Positions 55,507 through 63,155 of a DNA stretch of 64,000 nucleotides are shown in pieces (position 1 is the stretch's first letter; every line of letters starts with the position of its first letter). The notes under the pieces were generated by a model, which was not told the origin of the DNA, did no database searches, and was given only the letters and a program-made list of their open reading frames with translations. Where the stretch lies: positions 62,001-126,000 of the forward strand of contig JAEZYE010000043.1 in NCBI GenBank assembly GCA_023419315.1, given 5' to 3'. Source of the DNA: Pseudomonadota bacterium (lineage in GTDB: Bacteria; Pseudomonadota; Gammaproteobacteria; Xanthomonadales; Xanthomonadaceae). Position numbers and translations under genes: made by a program.

Positions 55507-57297
55507 ATGAGTACCTACCGCGCTCCGCTCACCGATCTCCGTTTTGCCCTGTTCGATGTACTGGATGTCGAACCCCTGTTCGCGCGCCTGGGCTATCCGG
55601 ACGCCACACGCGACGTGGTGGACGCCGTGCTCGATGAGGCGGCCCGCTTCTCCGAAACCGTCCTCGCCCCGCTCAACAGCGTCGGCGACGAAATCGGCTC
55701 CACGTACGACAAGGCGACCCAATCGGTCACCACGCCACCGGGTTTCAAGGCGGCCTACGACCAGTTCGTCGAAGGCGGCTGGACCGGCCTGACCGCCTCG
55801 CCCGATTTCGGTGGGCAGGGCCTGCCGCATGTGATGGGCGTGACGCTCAACGAGATGGTCAACGCCGCCAACCTGGCGTGGGGCAACTTTCCGCTGCTGT
55901 CACACGGCGCGGTCGAAGCCCTGAAACAGCACGGCGAAGCCTGGCAGCAGGAAATTTTCCTCAAGCCGCTGGTCGAAGGCCGCTGGACCGGCACCATGTG
56001 CCTGACCGAACCGCACTGCGGAACGGACCTGGGCCTGCTCAAGACGCGCGCCGAACCCAACGACGATGGCAGCTACGCCATCACCGGCACCAAGATTTTC
56101 ATCACCGCCGGCGAGCACGACCTGACGGACAACATCGTCCATCTGGTGCTGGCGCGCCTGCCCGACGCACCGCCGGGACCGAAGGGCATTTCACTGTTCG
56201 TCACGCCCAAGTTCAAAGTGGCCCGCGACGGCACAATCGGCGAGCGCAACGCGCTGCATTGCGGCTCCATCGAACACAAGATGGGCATCAAGGCATCGGT
56301 GACGTGCGTGATGAATTTCGACGGTGCGCAAGGCTACCTCGTCGGCCAGCCGCACAAGGGCCTGCAAGCCATGTTTACGATGATGAACACCGCGCGCCTC
56401 GGGGTCGGGCTGCAGGGCATCGCGTTGAGCGAGCGCGCCTACCAGAACGCATTGCGCTATGCCCGCGAACGCCTGCAGACGCGTGCGTTGAGCGGCGCGA
56501 AATTCCCGGAAAAACCGGCCGACCCGATCATCGTCCATCCGGATGTGCGGCGCATGCTGCTGACCATCAAATCGCTGGTCGAAGGCAGCCGCCTGCTCGC
56601 ACTGCACGCGGGCAGCCTGATCGATGTCGCCCATCATTCACCGGATGCCGCCGAACGCGAACGCGCCGATACGCTGGTCAGCTTCCTGACGCCGATTTCC
56701 AAGGCCTGCCAGACCGAATGGGGCATCGAGAACACGTATCACGCGTTGCAGTGCTTCGGCGGCCACGGCTACATCCACGAGCACGGCATGGAGCAGCTGG
56801 CCCGTGATGCGCGCATCACCACCCTGTACGAAGGCACCACCGGCATCCAGGCGCTCGACCTGATGGGTCGCAAAACCGCAAGCACGCAAGGCGCCGGCCT
56901 GAAACTCTTCCTGGGTGAGATCGAAGCCTTCCTGCGCGCGAACGAATCCAATGATGCGGTGAAGCCCTTCATCGCGCCGCTGCGCGAAAAGTGCACGGAG
57001 TGGGCCCAGCTCACCCGCGAAATCCTCCAGCGCGCCAGCCAGGATCCGGAGGAGATTGGCGCAGCGAGCCATGACTACCTGTTCTATTCGGGCTACGTGA
57101 CGCTCGCCTACTGGTGGGCGCGCAGCGTCGCAGCAGCGGAAGCTTCATCGCATGGCGGCGCATTCAAGCAGGGCAAGCGCGAAACCGCGGAGTTCTACTT
57201 CGCGCGCATTCTGCCGCGCACGCTTGCGCACGCCGCCGCGATCAAATCCGGCGCGTCGTCGCTGATGACGATGGACGCCGAACGCTTCGGCGACTGA
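55507..57297 (+). CDS. Acyl-CoA dehydrogenase, DmdC/AcdB-type with C-terminal extension
   Basis: The 596-residue flavoenzyme belongs to the large (about 600 residues) acyl-CoA dehydrogenase group annotated as DmdC-like. It shows GTMCLTEPHCGTDLGLLKT (FAD contact), KIFITAGEHD, GGHGYIHEHGMEQLARDARI and the catalytic Glu in TLYEGTTGIQALDLMGRK (about 440). The C-terminal domain (about 470-590) is characteristic. It oxidises an acyl-CoA; chain preference is unknown, and no dimethylsulfoniopropionate genes are nearby. ATG 55489 would add six residues. Confidence 0.9.
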   Translation: MSTYRAPLTDLRFALFDVLDVEPLFARLGYPDATRDVVDAVLDEAARFSETVLAPLNSVGDEIGSTYDKATQSVTTPPGFKAAYDQFVEGGWTGLTASPDFGGQGLPHVMGVTLNEMVNAANLAWGNFPLLSHGAVEALKQHGEAWQQEIFLKPLVEGRWTGTMCLTEPHCGTDLGLLKTRAEPNDDGSYAITGTKIFITAGEHDLTDNIVHLVLARLPDAPPGPKGISLFVTPKFKVARDGTIGERNALHCGSIEHKMGIKASVTCVMNFDGAQGYLVGQPHKGLQAMFTMMNTARLGVGLQGIALSERAYQNALRYARERLQTRALSGAKFPEKPADPIIVHPDVRRMLLTIKSLVEGSRLLALHAGSLIDVAHHSPDAAERERADTLVSFLTPISKACQTEWGIENTYHALQCFGGHGYIHEHGMEQLARDARITTLYEGTTGIQALDLMGRKTASTQGAGLKLFLGEIEAFLRANESNDAVKPFIAPLREKCTEWAQLTREILQRASQDPEEIGAASHDYLFYSGYVTLAYWWARSVAAAEASSHGGAFKQGKRETAEFYFARILPRTLAHAAAIKSGASSLMTMDAERFGD

Positions 57298-57308
57298 TCG
57301 CCGCGGAA

Positions 57309-57347
57309 AGCGTGCGCTGCCGTCGGCGATCGGCCGCAGCGCACGCT
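57309..57347 (+). terminator. Hairpin after the acyl-CoA dehydrogenase gene
   Basis: A 12-bp perfect stem (57309-57320 with 57336-57347) has a 15-nt loop and no T-run. Confidence 0.45.
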
Positions 57348-57414
57348 CCCGCCAAAGCCTTGCGCAGGGCGGATTTCGCCCGCCGAAGCGCTATCCAAAT
57401 TGTCATCAATGGGG

Positions 57415-57420
57415 TATAAG
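57415..57420 (+). promoter_or_regulatory. -10 element of the HNH gene
   Basis: TATAAG ends 10 nt before ATG 57431, leaving a leader of only about 4 nt. Confidence 0.4.
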
Positions 57421-57430
57421 CTGAATCCCC

Positions 57431-58081
57431 ATGGAAGCAGACCCAGCTCAGCTTCACCTGATGGACACGCACGGCGCTGCCGCATCGGCCGCCGCGACCG
57501 CACCCTCCCCGTCTCGCTTCACGCCTCGCCTGTTGTCACTGGACGCTCAGGGCCGCGTACTCGACTGGATCAACTGGCAGGACGCGACCTGCCTGTACGC
57601 ACGCGGTGCCGTCGCGTGGACGCTGGGCGACCCGTGCATCCGCGTGCATGGCGGGACCAGCCGCCTGACCGGCGAGCGCAGCATGATTGAGCTGCACCCG
57701 ATCGTCGCCTCGCGCGGCCACGCACGCGCGCACGCCCTTTCGCCCACGCCGACGCTCACCAACACCGCACTGTTCGCGCGCGATGCCTACCTGTGCCTGT
57801 ACTGCGGCCAGGATTTCAGTCGCCAGCACCTGACCCGCGATCATGTGCTGCCTCTGTCGAAAGGCGGGCGCGACATCTGGGAAAACGTCGTCACCGCATG
57901 CTTCCACTGCAATTCGCGCAAGAGCAACCGCACGCCGCAGCAGGCCCATATGCCGTTGCTGGCCGTGCCGTACCGGCCCAGCTGGATCGAGCATCTGATC
58001 CTCTCGAACCGCAACATCCTGGCCGACCAGATGGCGTTCCTGAAGGCGCATCTGCCCAAGCGCTCCAAGCTTTCGGCCTGA
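57431..58081 (+). CDS. HNH endonuclease domain protein
   Basis: The 216-residue protein has a zinc-bound HNH domain at about 117-165. The motifs are CLYCGQDF, the first catalytic His in RDHVLPLSKGG, ENVVTACFHCNSRKSNRTP with Asn and a second Cys pair. The N-terminal part (LLSLDAQGRVLDWINWQDAT) is conserved in stand-alone proteobacterial HNH proteins. No toxin-immunity, restriction or phage neighbour is present, so a housekeeping DNA-processing role is as likely as defence. Confidence 0.85.
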   Translation: MEADPAQLHLMDTHGAAASAAATAPSPSRFTPRLLSLDAQGRVLDWINWQDATCLYARGAVAWTLGDPCIRVHGGTSRLTGERSMIELHPIVASRGHARAHALSPTPTLTNTALFARDAYLCLYCGQDFSRQHLTRDHVLPLSKGGRDIWENVVTACFHCNSRKSNRTPQQAHMPLLAVPYRPSWIEHLILSNRNILADQMAFLKAHLPKRSKLSA

Positions 58082-58196
58082 ACCCGCCCACACCGCAGGC
58101 CCGGTCTTCACGCCGACTGCGCCAGTCTTCACCGGGTTCGCTTGCCCCACTTCACATTGGAGGGGGAAAATAGTGGGTCTGAAGAAAGCACGCCCG

Positions 58197-60104
58197 ATGA
58201 TCGACAACGCCCGCTATCCCCGACTCTCCCGCATCGAAACACCCGCCGATCTGCGCGCCTTCGATGAATCCGAACTGCCGGCCATCGCGGAGGAACTGCG
58301 CGGCTACCTGATCGAATCCGTCGGCAAGAGCGGCGGCCACTTCGGTGCGGGCCTGGGCGTCATCGAGCTCACCGTGGCGCTGCATTATCTGTACGACACG
58401 CCGACCGACCGGCTGGTCTGGGACGTGGGCCATCAGTGCTATCCGCACAAGATCCTCACCGGCCGCCGCGATCAGATCCACACGGTGAAGCAGAAGGATG
58501 GCGTCGCTCCATTCCCGAAGCGCGAAGAGAGCGAGTACGACACTTTCGGCGTCGGCCATTCGTCCACTTCGATTTCCGCCGCGCTCGGCATGGCCATCGC
58601 GCTCGCGCACAAGGGCGATGATCGCAAGGTCGTCGCGGTGATCGGCGATGGTGCGATGACGGCCGGCATGGCGTTCGAAGCGCTCAATCACGCTGGCGGC
58701 ATGGAGCCGGAGCCGAACCTGCTGGTGATCCTCAACGACAACCAGATGTCGATCTCGGAAAACGTCGGCGGGCTGACCAAGATGCTCGGCCGACTGAGCA
58801 GCAGCCAGACGCTCAACGCATTGCGCGAAGGCGGCAAGAAGCTGCTGGGCGACAAGAAGAAGCCGCCCGCGCGCTTCATGCGCCGCTGGGAAGAACACTG
58901 GAAAGGCATGTTCGTGCCGTCCACGCTGTTCGAGCAGATGGGCTTCCATTACACCGGCCCGATTGACGGTCACGACGTGGAAGCGCTTGTTGGCGCGCTG
59001 AAGACCTTGAAGAAGCTCAAGGGCCCGCAGCTGCTCCATATCCTGACCACCAAGGGCAAGGGTTACGGACTCGCCGAAGGCGATCAGATCGGATATCACG
59101 CGGTAGGTCCGTTCGATCCGCAGAAGGGGCTGGTCAGCAAGTCCGGCGTGAAGCAACCAACCTACACCGACATCTTCGGTGACTGGCTCTGCGACATGGC
59201 CGCCGTCGAACCGAAGTTGCAGGGCATCACGCCGGCCATGCGTGAAGGCTCGGGCCTGGTGCGCTTCAGCAGGGAATATCCGGAACGCTATTTCGATGTG
59301 GCGATTGCCGAACAGCACGCGGTGACGCTGGCGGCCGGCATGGCATGCGAAGGCGCCAAGCCCGTCGTTGCGATCTATTCGACCTTCCTGCAACGCGGCT
59401 ATGACCAGCTGGTGCATGACGTGGCGATCCAGAACCTGGACGTGCTGTTCGCGATCGATCGCGGCGGCGTGGTCGGCCCGGACGGCGCGACGCATGCGGG
59501 CAACCTGGACCTGAGCTACCTGCGCTGCGTGCCGAACATGGTGGTGATGGCGCCTGCCGACGAGAACGAATGCCGGCAGATGCTGAGCACCGGCTATCAC
59601 TTTTCGGGTCCGGCGGCGGTCCGCTATCCGCGCGGCACGGGCCCGGGCGTCACCCTCGCCAACGACCTCTCGACCTTGCCCATCGGTAAAGCCGATCTGC
59701 GGGTACGCGGCGATCGCATAGCCGTGCTGGCGTTCGGCTCGACCGTCGCCGCCGCCGAACAGGTGGGCCGCGAACTGGGATTGAGCGTGGTGAACATGCG
59801 TTTCATCAAGCCGCTAGACCGCGCGCTGTTGCTCGAACTGGCTTTGACGCACGAAGGCTTCGTCACGGTCGAAGACAACGTGGTGATGGGCGGCGCGGGT
59901 TCCGGTGTAGCCGAGCTGCTGAACGCCGAAGGGCGCGCTCTGCCGGTGCTGCATCTGGGCCTTCCCGACGAATTCCAGCATCACGCCAGTCGCGAAGATC
60001 TGCTCGCCGAAGCGGGCATCGACGCGGCCGGCATCCGTGCCGCCATCCTGAAGCGCTGGCCCGCGCTCGGTGACAAGCCGAAGCAGTTGAGCGAGGCCAG
60101 CTGA
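58197..60104 (+). CDS. dxs: 1-deoxy-D-xylulose-5-phosphate synthase
   Basis: The 635-residue thiamine-diphosphate enzyme opens the MEP isoprenoid pathway from pyruvate and glyceraldehyde-3-phosphate. It contains ESVGKSGGHFGAGLGVIELT, the TPP motif GDGAMTAGMAFEALNHAG...ILNDNQMSIS, and AIAEQHAVTLAAGMACEG. ATG 58197 matches the usual family start (MIDxxRYPRL). A GTG at 58173 would add eight residues and lies 9 nt after a strong GGAGG, so it is a real alternative. Confidence 0.96.
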   Translation: MIDNARYPRLSRIETPADLRAFDESELPAIAEELRGYLIESVGKSGGHFGAGLGVIELTVALHYLYDTPTDRLVWDVGHQCYPHKILTGRRDQIHTVKQKDGVAPFPKREESEYDTFGVGHSSTSISAALGMAIALAHKGDDRKVVAVIGDGAMTAGMAFEALNHAGGMEPEPNLLVILNDNQMSISENVGGLTKMLGRLSSSQTLNALREGGKKLLGDKKKPPARFMRRWEEHWKGMFVPSTLFEQMGFHYTGPIDGHDVEALVGALKTLKKLKGPQLLHILTTKGKGYGLAEGDQIGYHAVGPFDPQKGLVSKSGVKQPTYTDIFGDWLCDMAAVEPKLQGITPAMREGSGLVRFSREYPERYFDVAIAEQHAVTLAAGMACEGAKPVVAIYSTFLQRGYDQLVHDVAIQNLDVLFAIDRGGVVGPDGATHAGNLDLSYLRCVPNMVVMAPADENECRQMLSTGYHFSGPAAVRYPRGTGPGVTLANDLSTLPIGKADLRVRGDRIAVLAFGSTVAAAEQVGRELGLSVVNMRFIKPLDRALLLELALTHEGFVTVEDNVVMGGAGSGVAELLNAEGRALPVLHLGLPDEFQHHASREDLLAEAGIDAAGIRAAILKRWPALGDKPKQLSEAS

Positions 60105-60167
60105 ACAAGCGGAGCTGATTCCACCGCGCGTGCTCGACACGCACGCCGGTGCCGCCGAAGCGTCCGC

Positions 60168-61199
60168 TTACTCGGGCGCTTCGATGATGTAGCCACGCGC
60201 CTGCAACTGCGCCAGGTAGCCACCGGGCTTGAGCAGGTCGGACACGCCGACAGTGGCGAAGCTGATGCGGCTCTCGCGCAAGGCGTCATCGACATGGCGC
60301 AGCCACTCGGCCCGCACGCGCGTATCGACATCGGTCAGCCCGCGCTTGCGCGCCACATCGGTTTCGAACCAGGCCGACAGGCATGCCAGTTGCTGCGCCT
60401 CGGCCGCCTGGTTGCGCAGGGCGCCGACATCACCGACCGCCCACGCGTTGGCTCGTTCGACCATCTGCGGCAAATCGAATTCCACGCGATCCAGCGTGCG
60501 GTTGAAGCACTCCAGATCCTGCGGCTTCAACGGCTCCTTGCGGAAATCCGCGATGGCCTGCTTCGGATCTTCAAGCGTGTATTGGAAGGTGGTCGGCGTC
60601 AGCTTGAGCTTGCGCGCTTTCAGCGTCTGCGCGATGACCGGCTCGACGACATTGCGTTCCTTCAGGCCCGAACGTTCCAGCGCCTTCTGGTAGAGCTGGA
60701 ATGCGGCAATCAGGGGACGCTTCTTCTCGATTCCGTTGTCGCGTCCGATGTAGCGCTGCTTGAGCCGCAGCCAGCGCGCGTAGGTGTCTGCGGGCAGAAC
60801 GTCCTGCAAACGCTCGTCTTCGGGAATGCGTGTCGCCTTCATGGCGGAGGGCAACAGCACCATGCCGCGGAAGAAACCGATGTCCGCATCGATATTCACG
60901 CCCGGCGAGCCGAGCACGCGGTCGGCCAGTTGCAGAACCTGCTGCACCTCCTCCGACCGCCACGTGATGCCCTTCGGCAATGGCGACTGGGTGCCGAGCA
61001 GATAGAGCACGTGATCGCCCTTGCGCACGCGCCACAGTCCGGGCCCAGGCTGCACCCCGGTCACGGTGACCGCATCCATGTCGCGGACGGGCGCCGTTTG
61101 CGCCACCGGTGCGACATCCGGCGCGGTGGCTTCCTGCGCGAGCGTCGGCTCGCCAAACCACGGCAATGTCAGCAGCAAACCCGCAACACATGCCCGCAT
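60168..61199 (-). CDS. TraB/GumN family protein lacking the GTxH motif
   Basis: The 343-residue exported protein has a signal peptide (cleavage near LA-QEA) and TraB/GumN layout, with RKGDHVLYLLGTQSPLPKGI near the N-terminus and KQRYIGRDNGIEKKRP mid-way. The GTxH motif thought to be catalytic in this fold reads GTQS, and the usual acidic residue in the following AD-x-x-x-E is also missing (ADRVLGSPG). It is likely inactive as a metalloprotease. AAGGGAAG precedes ATG 61199. Confidence 0.8.
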   Translation of the reverse strand: MRACVAGLLLTLPWFGEPTLAQEATAPDVAPVAQTAPVRDMDAVTVTGVQPGPGLWRVRKGDHVLYLLGTQSPLPKGITWRSEEVQQVLQLADRVLGSPGVNIDADIGFFRGMVLLPSAMKATRIPEDERLQDVLPADTYARWLRLKQRYIGRDNGIEKKRPLIAAFQLYQKALERSGLKERNVVEPVIAQTLKARKLKLTPTTFQYTLEDPKQAIADFRKEPLKPQDLECFNRTLDRVEFDLPQMVERANAWAVGDVGALRNQAAEAQQLACLSAWFETDVARKRGLTDVDTRVRAEWLRHVDDALRESRISFATVGVSDLLKPGGYLAQLQARGYIIEAPE

Positions 61200-61265
61200 A
61201 TCAGCTTCCCTTGACGCGTCCGGATGGCGCAGCGGTTCCGACCACGCGCGACGGAATCGGTTCCG

Positions 61266-61736
61266 TCAGGCCACGCGGCCGCCGGCCTCACGCAGATGGT
61301 GGGCCGTTTCGCTGTCGTGCTCCAGCAACTGGAAGCCCTTCCACACGAAACCCGGCGATACCGAACAATCCATCAACGTGTAGTCACCCAGACTGCGCGC
61401 GCTCTGCCAGATGCCGGCCTGCACGACCTGGATCTGCTGGCCTCCCCGCACGGACGTATCCAGCTGCGTGCGACTCAGTGTCCGCGTATCGGGGTCGAAC
61501 ATCGAAAGCTCCAGCGGGCTGCCTTCAGACCAATCCCAGATCTCCGTCGCATCGACCCGATGCCAGCGGCTCACGACACCGCCCGGGATGAGGAACTTGA
61601 TCGCCGTCAGCGTCGGTCGTTCGATTCCGTTGACCTCTGTCCGCTTGCTCGCCTCGTAGATCCGGCGGAAATAGCCGCCTTCCGGATGCGGGGCGAGATC
61701 CAGCGTGCGTATGAGTTCTTCGGCGCGTTCATGCAT
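61266..61736 (-). CDS. Cupin family protein (DUF985)
   Basis: The 156-residue single-domain cupin matches DUF985: LDLAPHPEGGYFRRIYEASKR, then TAIKFLIPGGVVSRWHRVDATEIW, GSPLELSMFDPD, and a closing SVSPGFVWKGFQLL. His and Glu residues for a metal are present, but the ligand is unknown. ATG 61736 is used; a GTG at 61751 in the same frame adds five residues. Confidence 0.85.
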   Translation of the reverse strand: MHERAEELIRTLDLAPHPEGGYFRRIYEASKRTEVNGIERPTLTAIKFLIPGGVVSRWHRVDATEIWDWSEGSPLELSMFDPDTRTLSRTQLDTSVRGGQQIQVVQAGIWQSARSLGDYTLMDCSVSPGFVWKGFQLLEHDSETAHHLREAGGRVA

Positions 61737-62270
61737 CGCGCTAATAGACACGAGTCATGGAGTCATCGCAAGGGCACGCCGAACGAATCGTTCGACGCGC
61801 TGCCGCTACTCGCCATGTGCACCCGAGCAGGTCTTTGAGGGTTCCGCGTGCACCCCGACTTGCTTTTCCCGCCGCCGCACTCGGCCAGCTTGCTCGCGCG
61901 CGACTACGGCGGCCCCGGGCTATCGCGTGCTGGCATGGCTCGTCAGTCGCGCAGTCCGGAAATTCAAAACAACTGCCGATCTGGAGGACACAGCGCCGGA
62001 CCGTTCCGGTTTCAACTAAACAACGCTTTTCCAGCACGGACGCGATCATCCGGTGGCGAAGAAATCATCTCTTGCCCGATCGAGGGTGACTACCACCCGT
62101 TCGAAGGATCGATGCACCGGGCCGCATGCCGCACATGCCCGCCACAGTTCGACATCGGCATTGCTGCGCGCCGAACCGGCCTTTTTCGGGATGCGGCCGA
62201 TCGAGAATGTCAGGAGATCGGGGACGAGGAACAGTGAGGCGAGCAGACTGAAGCGGTTTTTGCCTGCCCA
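61737..62270. other. Gene-poor stretch, possible gene remnant
   Basis: About 530 bp between the cupin gene and the tRNA-Pro terminator hold only short, unconvincing open frames on both strands. Parts (61960-62090) are less GC-rich than the surroundings. No ribosome binding site with a credible coding frame, repeat or RNA signature is seen. It could be decayed coding DNA or a regulatory spacer. Confidence 0.4.
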
Positions 62271-62300
62271 TAAAACGAAACTCCGCCGAAATGGCGGAGT
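62271..62300 (-). terminator. Terminator of tRNA-Pro
   Basis: An 8-bp perfect stem (ACTCCGCC with GGCGGAGT, 62280-62300) is followed on the minus strand by TTTCGTTTTA. Confidence 0.85.
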
Positions 62301-62317
62301 CGAGAGCCTGAACAAGA

Positions 62318-62394
62318 TGGTCGGGGTAGCCGGATTCGAACCGACGACCACCAGTCCCCCAGACTGGTGCGCTACCAGGCTGCGCTATACCCCG
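62318..62394 (-). tRNA. tRNA-Pro (GGG)
   Basis: A 77-nt tRNA on the minus strand starts with C as expected for tRNA-Pro. The acceptor (CGGGGTA with TACCCCG), anticodon stem CCAGT/ACTGG, anticodon GGG, TTCGAATCC T-loop and encoded CCA are all present. Confidence 0.97.
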
Positions 62395-62430
62395 AATCCT
62401 GGAAACAATCCCGCTGCGAGGCGGCCGCTG

Positions 62431-62460
62431 ATTATAGCGGCATGCGTGTCGGGATGCCTA
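62431..62460 (-). promoter_or_regulatory. Promoter of tRNA-Pro
   Basis: TATAAT on the minus strand (62436-62431) with TAGGCA 18 bp upstream lies about 37 nt before the tRNA 5' end. Confidence 0.6.
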
Positions 62461-62473
62461 GAAGAGTGAAAAT

Positions 62474-62830
62474 TCAGCGCCGCAGCAGTTGCAGGATTTC
62501 TTCCAGTTCCATGCGCACCTGTCGCACGATCTGGTTGCTCAATGCGGATTCCTGCTTCGCGGTTTCGCCTTCCAGGCGAAGGCGCGCGCCGCCGATGGTG
62601 TAGCCCTGTTCGTACAGGAGGCTGCGGATCTGGCGCACCATCAGCACGTCATGGCGCTGGTAATAGCGGCGGTTTCCCCGACGCTTGGCGGGCTCGAGAC
62701 TGGGAAACTCGGTCTCCCAGTAGCGCAGCACGTGCGGCTTGACGTCGCACAGCTCGCTGACTTCACCGATGGTGAAATAGCGCTTCGCCGGAATCGGCGG
62801 AAGCTCGCGATTACTGCCCGGATCCAGCAT
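62474..62830 (-). CDS. MerR family transcriptional regulator
   Basis: The 118-residue protein has the MerR helix-turn-helix (RYFTIGEVSELCDVKPHVLRYWE, about 17-39, partly quoted), RRGNRRYYQRHDV, and a short C-terminal coiled coil. It has no effector domain or metal-binding Cys cluster. The family member next to ihfA is widespread, and its target is not established. Its start lies 20 bp inside the ihfA 3' end, so the two are translated together. Confidence 0.92.
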   Translation of the reverse strand: MLDPGSNRELPPIPAKRYFTIGEVSELCDVKPHVLRYWETEFPSLEPAKRRGNRRYYQRHDVLMVRQIRSLLYEQGYTIGGARLRLEGETAKQESALSNQIVRQVRMELEEILQLLRR

Positions 62831-63110
62831 AGGCTTCCACGCGCTCCTTGAGTTTCTGCCCTGGGCGGAACGTCACGACGGTCCGCGCCGAAATGGGGAT
62901 CTCTTCCCCGGTCTTGGGATTCCGGCCCGGGCGCTGGTTCTTGCGCCGCAGATCGAAGTTGCCGAAGCCGGAAAGCTTGACCTGCCGCCCCTGCTCCAGC
63001 GCATCCCGCAGAACGTCGAAATAGGCGTCCACGAACTCCTTGGCCTCACGCTTGTTGAGCCCGACTTCGTCGAACAGCCGCTCCGCCATCTCCGCCTTGG
63101 TCAACGCCAT
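62811..63110 (-). CDS. ihfA: Integration host factor subunit alpha
   Basis: The 99-residue DNA-bending protein starts MALTKAEMAERLFDEVGLNKREAK (partly quoted) and carries GFGNFDLRRKNQRPGRNPKT, the Pro-containing beta arm that intercalates DNA. ATG 63110 gives the typical length; a GTG two codons upstream is less likely. It lies between pheT and merR, the usual order. Confidence 0.97.
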   Translation of the reverse strand: MALTKAEMAERLFDEVGLNKREAKEFVDAYFDVLRDALEQGRQVKLSGFGNFDLRRKNQRPGRNPKTGEEIPISARTVVTFRPGQKLKERVEAYAGSGQ

Positions 63111-63155
63111 TCCCACTTGTCCCCGTTCTGCGATGCTGCCGCTGCGCTTTTTCGA

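Noticed and set aside
62046..62351. Minus-strand frame starting MVVGSNPATPT
   Set aside because: It is translated from the 3' half of tRNA-Pro, another common artefact, and continues through the terminator.
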